Shown piece after piece: positions 55,780 through 64,000 of a stretch of 64,000 nucleotides of DNA (positions are counted from its first letter, which is position 1; the number at the start of each line of letters is the position of its first letter). This DNA comes from Aphanomyces cochlioides. Taxonomy: Eukaryota > Oomycota > Saprolegniomycetes > Saprolegniales > Verrucalvaceae. Position numbers and translations under genes: made by a program. Below the pieces are notes generated by a model. That model was not told the origin of the DNA and searched no databases. It saw nothing but the letters and a program-made list of their open reading frames with translations. The DNA is taken from NCBI GenBank assembly GCA_019828595.1, contig JAHQRK010000021.1, forward strand, positions 558,001 to 622,000, written 5' to 3'.

Positions 55780-56872
55780 CTCGTGTCTTTGCTCGGTCTG
55801 TACCTTCATTCACGTCGACAAAGCGTCGTGTCGAATGACCGCTCGTCGACAAACTCATAAGAGCCAGAAGAATTTTGATCGCGCCCTCGCGAGAGCTTTC
55901 TTGTGGTTATGCCACGTCATATACCCAACAGTCAACAAAACACGTTTTACAACTTCAAGTACGTTTTTCAAAACCCCTGCACCCTAGAAACTCTATAAAT
56001 TAATATTTCCTGTATAATATTATACTTTCGTGATGTGATGAGAGAAAGTTGTAATGTGATTGAACAAGATAGCCATTACGCTTATCATCGTTTAGCTAAA
56101 GACTAGGAGCATAAAAATAGTGCTCCATGCGGTAAGTCGCGGGAAGTTATCGTGGCGTCATCTTGATGTCTCTTTAGATGCTTGTATGCTAGGAATTCAA
56201 TCGCATCTCTGAGTTTAATCGCTTTTTGATCGCGCTTATGGCTTGGACATCTTGACTATCCAAAATAAGCAGCTTGGGGCTCCCTGAAAGTGTTGTAGCG
56301 ATGGTTCAAGGCCAATAGCTCTAAACGAAGGGATGGATACCACTTTCACTGATGGCAGAGAGTGCATGGTGCTATTTTAGCCCTTGAAGTTCACACAACG
56401 GACCACGCTAGCTGCAAGCTACTGGAAGTTCTCTTCCGCTACGAAACGAGAGTGGAAAAGCAATGGATGTGTTTGAATTCTCGTTGCGATTTTCCTCTCT
56501 GCCATCGAATCGTCCAGAATTCCAAGACTCATCCAGCTCCATACTGCTCCAGACAGCCAACGTACCATGCCACATGCTCAAACACACAGTCATCTATTCC
56601 TTTTTCTCTAAAATGAGTGCTAACACGCATCACAAAGCTGTCCAAAGACAGCGCACTAGGCGGTACTGTGTAGGCAGGGGTTGAAGGGGTTTTAGGGGTG
56701 CAGGGGTTTTGAATCTCGATAAAAGCGCGTTTTTTGTTCCATGCGTCATTCAGTCTGAGTGTTGGTCTTAGACAGGCGAACATCCTGTTGAAAATTTATA
56801 AACCTGTGAAAATTGATAAAGTGAATCCGACTTCATCAAACGACACAACGGACACAAAGAAGAAAGCGCGAG
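55780..56872. other. Intergenic region bordered by inverted G/C-rich motifs
   Basis: CAAAACCCCTGCACCCTAG near 55967 is matched by its inverse near 56693-56709 (TTAGGGGTGCAGGGGTTTTG). The right-hand copy extends into further GGGGTT repeats (AGGGGTTGAAGGGGTTTTAG). No gene is supported between them. Confidence 0.5.
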
Positions 56873-58594
56873 ATGGCATCCACGACGGACAACAGCCCCG
56901 TCGACATAGACAACAACGGCGTACGGACACTACGCATTGCGTTCGTGGGAAACGTCGACAGCGGCAAATCCAGCTTGATCGGTGCTTGATTTCGGCTTTT
57001 TTCCGCTGGAAAATTCACATCTGGAAGCTAGGAACGCTCATTCGCGGCGAACTCGACGACGGACGCGGCCTTTCTCGCCAAGCAATCTTTCGACACAAGC
57101 ATGAGATCGACTCTGGAAGAACATCGAGCATTGCCACAGCGTACATGGGCTTTGACGCGAACGGCGAGCAGGTTGTCGCGAAACGCAGCGGAAAAATCCT
57201 CCCGTGGTCCGAACTTGCGCGCCATTCTCATAAAAAGATCCAATTGATCGATTTGGCCGGTAGAACACCCAGAAGAGAGCTTGATATGATTGATACGTAG
57301 GACACGAACGCTACCTAAAGACGACCGTGTTTGGATTAACTGGTATGCAGCCAGACGTCGTAGTGGTCGTCGTAGGCGCCAACATGGGCGTCAAGAAAAT
57401 GACGTTAGAGCACTTGGGCATCACGATCTCGCTCGAAATTCCTGTCGTGATTGCACTCACCAAGATTGACATTGCGCCAAAGACGATTGCCAGGGAGACG
57501 CTTCAGAATATTCGCAAATGTCTACGGCAATGTATGCTCTTGGCGCTTTCTTCATTGAATTCTCCGTCGTAGATGGCAAGATGGCCATGCTCGTCAAGAC
57601 ACTCGACGAAGCTGCGAACGCCGCCAAAGGTCTTCCATCGAATCGTTTAACGCCAATCCTTCCTCTGTCCAATGTAACTGGCGATGGGCTTGCGAATCTT
57701 CGTCATTTGCTACACTGCGTTGACGTGGAAGCTCTCGCACGGTCGGCGTTGGCCTTTTCGAACCAGGAAGCGGAGGAAGCCATGTCAAGCGCGCATTTAT
57801 CTCTCGAAATGCCCATCGACGACACGTATCAAGTTCCTGGCGCTGGCTTTGTGATTGCGGGCACGATCATTAAAGGCCAAATCAAGACGAACGACGTGGT
57901 CAAGCTCGGTCCTGACCACAATGGTCACTTCCACAAGGTTTGCCGCCGCATTGTCGCCCATCTGACAGTTTGGAACGCTGCGTAGGTTGCCGTGCGTTCA
58001 ATTGAAAGCATGTACATGCCGTTGAAAGAAGTCGTGGCTGGGCAAACGACCGCGTTGGGCATTCGCAGCGTCAACAAGAAGCAAGTGTTGAACCGCGCGA
58101 ATTTCCGCAAGGGCATGGTGCTCGTCAACGACAAGGCGGACGTGACGGCATTTGTTTCCAGGCGGTAGGGCGCTCTTCTTCCTCATCTGTAGCTGGGTTT
58201 GGCCGTAGATTCCAAGCCAAAGTAATCATTTTGCACCACCAGACGACGATCACCGTCGGGTATCAACCGATGATCAATTGCCGAACAATCCGGCAGACCG
58301 CAGCGATCACGGCGATCCTCGGCACGGAAGAGTGCGTCGTTTCTTGTTCCTCGTCGTCTAAGTGGCGTCTTTGGCTGTAGAAACGTCGACGAGCGAACAA
58401 TTCGAACGGGAGATCGCGCGTTGATTCAGTTTTCATTCCTCCAATATGCCGAGTTCCTCAAAGTTGGCATGCGCTTTGTCTTCCGCGACGGCCAAGCGAA
58501 AGGCATAGGCCAAGTCGTCCAAGTATTACCAGACCAGGAGGAGAGCAACAATCAAATCCCAGCAGCGGCAGCAGCGTCCTCGTCGTCTTCATAA
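56873..58594 (+). CDS. GTPBP1-like translational GTPase
   Basis: Exons join across introns near 56982-57029, 57258-57300, 57521-57570, 57938-57985 and two more downstream. The G domain has GNVDSGKSSLIG (P-loop), LIDLAGHERY (switch II) and ALTKID (NKXD equivalent). The EF-Tu-like second domain has VPGAGFVIAGTIIKGQI, and the third has VGMRFVFRDGQAKGIGQV. The GELDDGRG...SGRTSSI block identifies the GTPBP1/GTPBP2 subgroup, which is linked to stalled-ribosome and mRNA-decay control. That link is family knowledge. An unusual point is the polyserine end. Its stop codon is 3 bp from the stop of the convergent RCC1-like gene. Confidence 0.88.
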
Positions 58595-58597
58595 ATA

Positions 58598-61500
58598 TCA
58601 AGCTTTCTCGTGTCGACTCGGTGACTTTGGCGGCGATTTCGACGACTTGGAAGGCGTTTTGTACGATTTCGAAGACTTGGTTGGCTTTGTCCACGGCTGA
58701 TCAACGTCGTACGTCCCAGGACCTGGCATGGCGCGGCCTCCAGCCGCCGCAAGACGCTTGTGGATCACTTTGCTGAAGTCGTCGCTCGATCCAAACTTGA
58801 CGCTCGGCGGCGTTGGATAAATCCACGGATTTGCGCGGTCGAGATGGACCAAAGCGGCCGATTCTGGGTTGTTGGATGGCGTCGCAACGGGAAGAGGATG
58901 CTGCGGCACCGACTTGGATCCAAAAGACGCTGAAGACGTCGTCAACTTGCGCGGGGACGATTGTGGAATGTCGTATGCTCCTGGCCCTGGCGTCGTCGAC
59001 ACTTTGCAAGTTGATGACGGCAACGAAGCAAAGCGAGCGCCAACGCCAAACGCATTCCTCCACACGCTTCGCTTCTTTTGCCGCTCCGTCTGTGGTGGAA
59101 TTGCCGCCGCGCTCTCTTGCGGCGGAGGATGGCTGCTTTCCATGAGAGGATGAATGGGAAAGCGACTCTTGTAGCCAAAGGTCGTCGTCCGCTTGGACGG
59201 CGTCTTCTTGAATCGCGCGGCGCGCCATTCCAACAATCCTACGCGTTGCATGATGATTCTCGAAAGGAAGAGCATGGAATGACCTCGGATGGGCGTCTGG
59301 TCGCCTTTGTTTGGCGTCGCGAGGCGGCGTTTCTCGGCGCGGACGACGGCATTCTCGGGCTTGGACACCGCCGACGCCTTGGGCGACTCTGGAGCATGAT
59401 GCACGGGGCTCTTGACTGCCGACGACGGGCGTTTCGCCAGCTTGGTGGCCTCCATGATGGCGACAAAGCGGTCGACTTGGCTTGGGATGTCGAGCTGGTC
59501 GGTTGGTTCCGTCACGGAGAACGACCACGTCGGCGTCGCTGCTGCTGCTTTCCTTGGACTTGGCGCGTTCTGCGCTTTCTTTCCCTGGAGCGCTTTGATT
59601 TTCGCCGCGGCTTTCCGCGCGCGGTCCATCTCTCGGCTCGATTCAAACGCATTGGCAGCGCGGAGAACGACCATGGAATAATCTTCCGCCGCGACGATCT
59701 GCTTGACATAGACATGGATCGGCGGGCAATTCGCTGGGAAATGCATCGACGCGGGCGTCCACTGCGTCGGCGGCACTCCTTCTGCTGCCGCGCCGCCGCC
59801 GCCGCCTTCCATCTCTTTAATTCCAAGCTGACCGACGCGATTGTTTCCCCACACGTGGACATTATCCAACGAGTCGATCACGAGCGTATGCTGTCTTCCT
59901 ACCGCCATCAGTCGCATGGAGCAGCTTCTGCGTGGACGTACCAGCCGCGACAGCTCGCGCCGTGATCGGCGGCGTCCTCTACAAGTTCTCCATGAGGTCA
60001 AGAAAGCAGGAATGAGCACCTTTGGGAGTGAAATCTCGAGCGGCGACGGCGCAATCGCCGCGGTTGAGAGCGTCACGCCGAGTTGACCGGCGTCGCCACG
60101 GCCCCATGCAAAGATCCGCCCCGCAGTGTCGACCGCGACGGTATGGAAGGCGCCTAAGGACGAGAAAGTGTCAAGAAAGCGCCCAAGTCTGTACCGCATG
60201 CGACTTGCTTGGCGACGATAAAGTTGCCATGCTCAAAGAAATATTCGACGAGCTTGGGCGTCCAGACGTTGTCTTGCGTCTTGTGGCCGAGCTCTCCATG
60301 GGCGCCGTAGCCCCACGTGAAGACCTCGCCCGTGTGCGTGATGCACGCATTGTGCTGGACGCCCGCCGTCATTTCCTACAGAGAAAGCGGCAGCATTCGC
60401 GGCATTTACGCGATGGAACGACGTACTCGAATCGGCGGAAAGGCATGTCCGGCGGCGGTGTGGAAATGGCTCATCAAACATGGCGTCCAGTGGTCGACGT
60501 CGGTCCCGACGCCGAGTCTGCCGTTGCTCCCGTCGCCAAAGGAGAGCAGCACTTGGCGCAGTGTGTGCATTTGCTTGACGAGGACGAGCGTGTGGCGGTC
60601 GCCGCAGCTCACGTCGCTGAAGAACGTCGCTGTCGTTGTCGGATCGTCGGCTTTCTCGTCGTAGCCAAAGGGCCACATGCCCAGCTCCAGCGTCTTCTTC
60701 CGACAGTCGGCAAAGCTCCATGACATCTAGGAAAAACGCAGTCGAAGGAGCGTCACGGAGGAAGAAAAGACCTTGTGCGGCGTCGACACAACCGTCGAGA
60801 CGGCAGATCCAAGGCCTAGACGGCCGTACGTTGCATCGCCGACCATGAACAGCTCGCCCTCGTCGGAAACAAAGCCGCCGTGCGCACTCCCGCAGGAAAT
60901 CTTGACGATCTGGATGTGGAGCAAGCTCGAAATGACCGTCGGATGCGCGACGGCGTCCATGTGACCGTGCCCGAGCTGTCCGCCTACGGAGAAAGATGAG
61001 AGGAGGACGGAGATTCAACGGGCGAATCAACGTACTCGTGTTGTTCCCCCACGTGTACACGTGATTGTGGACGAGCGCGGCGCCCCATTCGTAGCCGGCG
61101 CTGAGCTTTGCGAGCGGCTGACCGGCCGGGAAGAGCTCGGTCATGTCGTGCGATGGAAGATTCGCCTGTGCGCGTGTGGTCGCCATCGCGCCGACGAGGA
61201 AAGGAGCGTGGCCAAAGAGATAGAGCTTGAGATTCATGAGAGACGCGGAAGGCTGTGTCTTGGGCGCAATTTCGACGGAGGGAGGGACCAGGAGCGCTTG
61301 GGAAGACATTTGAGACCGCATGAGCGACGTGGAGCGCTCTCGGGACATCAATTTCGACGGAGAAGTCGACAACGACATGGCTTCTAGCACGGATTTCGAC
61401 GGGGAAGCCGACAGAGAGAGCAGCCGACGGGAAGAATTGCTTGGTTCCAAGCTCCTGAAGGAATCCGAGCCGTTCGAGGAGGTCTCGTCGTCGTCATGCT

Positions 61501-61700
61501 GGTTCACGGACCGCCGCCGCCTTGTCATTCGCGATCAACTCACGCTCCTTGGCTGCTTTTTTTAGACTCCAGTGCGTTCGAGTGCATGACATGCATCTAA
61601 AAAGTGCTTCTGCTTCCAGCGACCGTAGGATTCTGCAATCCAGCGGGTCCAAGCGCGTCCTAGATCTCGAATCTTCAAGCTCTCGTCGCCATGGATCCAT
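58598..61700 (-). CDS. RCC1-repeat protein fused to PG-rich (STPGR) repeats
   Basis: The start is at 61698-61700 (MDPWRRELEDSRSRTRLDPL). A first intron with donor GTGAGTTG removes the segment that would otherwise start a second frame, and joins KKAAKE to HDDDETSSNGSD. RCC1-like blades include LFGHAPFLVGAMATTRAQ, GYEWGAALVHNHVYTWGNNT, GELFMVGDATYGRLGLGS, GEVFTWGYGAHGELGHKTQD and GRIFAWGRGDAGQLGVT. The C-terminal ~250 residues have PGPGAYDIP and PGPGTYDV, the sperm-tail PG-rich (SHIPPO) motif of flagellar microtubule proteins, and end in a lysine/serine-rich tail. I do not know a described RCC1-STPGR fusion. A role at the zoospore flagellum is inference. Confidence 0.8.
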
Positions 61701-61708
61701 TCAACGCA

Positions 61709-61873
61709 TCATTCCACGTCAAATGTCAAGGCCTTGATGCACTTCAATCGTTCCATGATGACAAGCAAGTCTCCGCGAGTCGATTCAAGTGCGCGGTGCT
61801 CGGATTTCTCCCTTGGAACGGCATCTTCAGGCTCTGGAATGGTTGGACGAAGGACATATGGAGGTGTCCGCAT
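61709..61873 (-). CDS. Possible small protein, 54 residues
   Basis: A frame reads MRTPPYVLRPTIPEPEDAVP and continues to VIMERLKCIKALTFDVE. The stop lies 8 bp before the start of the RCC1/PG-rich gene. The composition is protein-like, but it may be an upstream exon or uORF of that gene. No family is recognised. Confidence 0.35.
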   Translation of the reverse strand: MRTPPYVLRPTIPEPEDAVPREKSEHRALESTRGDLLVIMERLKCIKALTFDVE

Positions 61874-61908
61874 AACATTTTTTGACCGCCAGGCGACGGA
61901 TCCACGCC

Positions 61909-62258
61909 ATGAGCTCCGAGGAAACGCCCGTGAAAGATGCAAATCGGCTCGACTTGTCGTGCAGCGCTGTCTTGGACGTCGCGTTTACGTGTGTGAGTAC
62001 GTACTTCGTCCTCGTCGCCATCATATCCGAGCCTAATCGCGCGTTTCTGTAGCGGCGAAGCATCAAGCGCGGTACTTTTACGAAATGGGCGAAGTCGACT
62101 CGTGCAAAGGTCGATGGGCAGATATCTGGCGCTGTTTTCGCGCCAACCAAATGGACAAAGACAAAGCAACCAAGTATTTGAAGGGCTCCCACTTGGATCC
62201 AAACGCGAAGCAGCACGTTGCGTCGGTGTGGACGCTCAAAGAAACTCCAGGATGGTAA
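61909..62258 (+). CDS. Small DUF3128/EMI1-like protein
   Basis: Two exons join across an intron of about 65 bp (from GTGTGAGT or GTGAGTAC after FT, to the TAG near 62052). The protein starts MSSEETPVKDANRLDL and has the family pattern HQARYFYEMGEVDSCKGRW...WRCFRAN, with two conserved cysteines, ending LKETPGW. DUF3128 proteins (yeast Emi1) are small, mostly uncharacterised and possibly mitochondrial. The exact donor is uncertain by one or two bases. Confidence 0.6.
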
Positions 62259-62572
62259 TATACGCTTTTCTCTATCGATTCTTGGTCTTTTCTCGTCATC
62301 ATGACGCTCATATTGCGCAAAATAGCGGCAAGTCGCGGCGCGGACTCGACATCGTCGCGCTTCCTTTCTAGCCGCAGAATTCGAAAAAGAACCTCTATAA
62401 TATTATATATAAACTGTTTTCGCCTGATTTTTCATAGTTTTTGAAAAAATGACTAAATTACACAGAGATTTCGTACGAAATTCGATCCCTTTTCAACATT
62501 TTTCAACAAAACCCTATGAAAAATGATATTTGTAACTCTACCAATCACGCAGGAACAACGCATTTGGCCCAA
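62259..62572. other. Promoter region of SEC24
   Basis: About 310 bp between two plus-strand genes. It is AT-rich in the middle (62390-62540). No gene is seen. Confidence 0.45.
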
Positions 62573-64000
62573 ATGGCGCAACAAGGTAGGAAGCGCGGCA
62601 CTTCAGCGCCCAAGAAATCGATCTAAATGCCGTTATTTAGGCTTTCCTCGCGGTCCTCCGTCGTATAATGGTACGTCTCTTTGAATTCCCCACATCTGAA
62701 CGATTTTGTAGCTCCACCTGGAGGCTTTCCACGTATCTTTTGACCTCCAAGATGCGATATACTCAACAAGATCTTCGTAGGCGGCCCTCCTTCTCATCTA
62801 CAACATCAACAGCAGCAGCCACAACAACCTCCTCAGGGCCCTTTAGGCGGCGGCGGTGGTGGCTTTCCACCTTCTCAACAGTTTCAACCTCCACCGAGAT
62901 CGATCGGCGGCATGCCACAATATCCTCCTCCTGGAGCGCAACAAGCCCCCAGGTCTTTCGGTGGAACTCAGCAAATACCAGGCCCTGGATTGCAACAGAC
63001 CCCACCACCGGGAATGCAACAACCACCACGATCGCTAGGTGGAATGCAACAAATGCCGTCACCTGGAATGCAACAACCTCCACGATCTACAGGAGGATTC
63101 CAGCAGAATCCACCACCGTTTGGACAGCAACAGCAACTCCAACAGCAGCAATATCCGCCTCAAGGACCTCCAGCTCCGGGAGCTTTCGGAGGAGTCCAAG
63201 CACCGCCGCCACAGGGATTTCAAGGCGCTCCTCAACCTTTTCCTCGGGGCCCTCTAGGTACGCAATCATCTAGACCGCATTGGAATCACGTCAAACTTGC
63301 AGGTCCTCAGCAATACCAGCAGTCCGGACCGCCGCCACCGGGTGGTTTGCACCAGAATGCTCCAGGGATTCCACCTCCACAGGGACAACAGTCTCATCTA
63401 ATGCGTCCTCCCGGCAATTTCCAACAAGGACCTCCTGCTGGCTATCCTCAAGGCGGAGCTCCTCCCGCGGGCTATCCACAAGGAAGCGTCGGCGGTCCTC
63501 CTCCTCCAGGCGCTTCTCCTCTTCCTCCCCTACAGCCTAGCAACCCGAATGGTCCGGTTTTCACTCCAGGACCTCCCTTTCATCAACGACCAGATGCAGT
63601 TGGCCCGAATGGGGTCGTTGGCGGCGCTCCTCCAGCCCCCACGCCGAAACCAGCGCCTGCACCGGTCGTTTCCGCGCCACGCATCGATCCAACGCAGATT
63701 CCACGACCTTTGGCGCGCCAAGAAGTCGTCACGTACGTCGCCAAGGGCCCAACGCTCACTCTCCCGCCTCCCGCGACGTCCAAGTACATTTGCATCGACG
63801 AAGGCTGTGCGTCTCCTCGCTTCATCCGCCCGACGCTCAACCACGTGCCTGAATCCAAAGATCTCCTCGGCCAGTCTGCGCTTCCTCTCGCCGCCGTCGT
63901 CTGTCCGCTAGCGAAGCTCCATCCTGGCGAACTTGCCATCCCTCTCGTCGACTTTGGCACGGGCGGACCGCTCCGTTGCTCTCGATGCAAGGCGTACATC
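62573..64000 (+). CDS. SEC24: COPII coat protein SEC24, N-terminal part (runs off the window)
   Basis: The start MAQQ is followed by three short introns (62586-62640, 62671-62711 and one near 62733-62780) and another near 63257-63301. The first ~250 residues are a low-complexity P/Q/G-rich region with repeats of the type GMQQPPRSLGG. The conserved part then begins: SKYICIDEGCASPRFIRPTL, then PLAKLHPGELAIPLVDFG and CSRCKAYI, the Sec24 zinc-finger region. Sec24 selects cargo at ER exit sites; that is family knowledge. The gene is cut at 64000, so the trunk and gelsolin-like domains are not seen. Confidence 0.93.

Noticed and set aside
59078..59965. Long plus-strand open frame inside the RCC1/PG-rich gene
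   Set aside because: The translation is arginine-rich low-complexity sequence typical of an antisense frame in GC-rich DNA. The minus strand carries the recognisable repeats.
61691..61700. ATGGATCCAT palindrome giving start codons on both strands (both proteins would begin MDP)
   Set aside because: The plus-strand frame (61691-61885) has no recognisable similarity, and the opposite strand there shows a better small frame. Only the minus-strand start, which joins the RCC1-like gene, is kept.
62102..62371. Plus-strand frame overlapping the small DUF3128-like gene
   Set aside because: A shifted frame of the real second exon, with no family similarity.

Overview
The window looks like a chromosomal segment of an oomycete, most likely a saprolegnialean such as Aphanomyces. 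This taxonomic call is inference. It rests on compact protein-coding genes with many 38-50 bp GT-AG introns, divergent promoters full of CCAAT boxes, expanded secreted-type papain and subtilisin proteases, a member of the oomycete bZIP/'M96 mating-specific' family, zinc-finger repeats of the 'AQ.KG.C.AHGGG' kind, and PIF/Harbinger, Merlin, Crypton and pogo-like transposons. Almost every gene model had to be joined across introns by reading frame continuity and homology.

Layout. 0.46-2.0 kb: a complete Merlin DNA transposon with an 8-bp target duplication. 2.4-8.2 kb: two paralogous rhomboid proteases in inverted orientation flanking a single-pass membrane protein. 8.3-18.1 kb: housekeeping genes (zinc-finger repeat protein, ribosomal protein eL29, VAC14, RRP15, two small proteins, ARL3, mitochondrial succinyl-CoA ligase beta). 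18.2-25 kb: an amino-acid transporter gene broken into two halves by nested transposable elements (Harbinger accessory gene, MITE, pogo-type fragment carrying a tRNA-like/SINE sequence), followed by a hairpin MITE, a fold-back element with tandem subrepeats and a mini pogo-like element. 25.1-37.5 kb: a catalytically degenerate phospholipase/carboxylesterase homologue, WDR76/CMR1, a coiled-coil protein, a membrane-tethered papain-like protease, a PH-domain protein kinase, WDR33/Pfs2 with three zinc knuckles, and an M96-like protein. 37.5-49.6 kb: a second repeat-rich block with a TA-flanked element, a two-gene Harbinger element and its MITE, a subtilisin lacking a visible signal peptide, and a Crypton-type tyrosine recombinase with a tandem 3' duplication. 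49.7-64 kb: UTP21/WDR36, a secreted subtilisin, a hypothetical protein, a GTPBP1-like GTPase, an RCC1/PG-rich repeat fusion, a small DUF3128-like protein and the 5' part of SEC24, which runs off the window.

The genes do not form one pathway. The housekeeping set covers ribosome biogenesis (eL29, RRP15, UTP21), mRNA 3' processing (WDR33), membrane traffic (VAC14, ARL3, SEC24) and mitochondrial metabolism. The accessory set is proteolysis (two rhomboids, one papain, two subtilisins). Gene spacing is extremely tight in places: 3 bp between a stop and the next start at 3.92 kb, and 3 bp between convergent stops at 58.6 kb. Mobile DNA is confined to about three AT-rich blocks.
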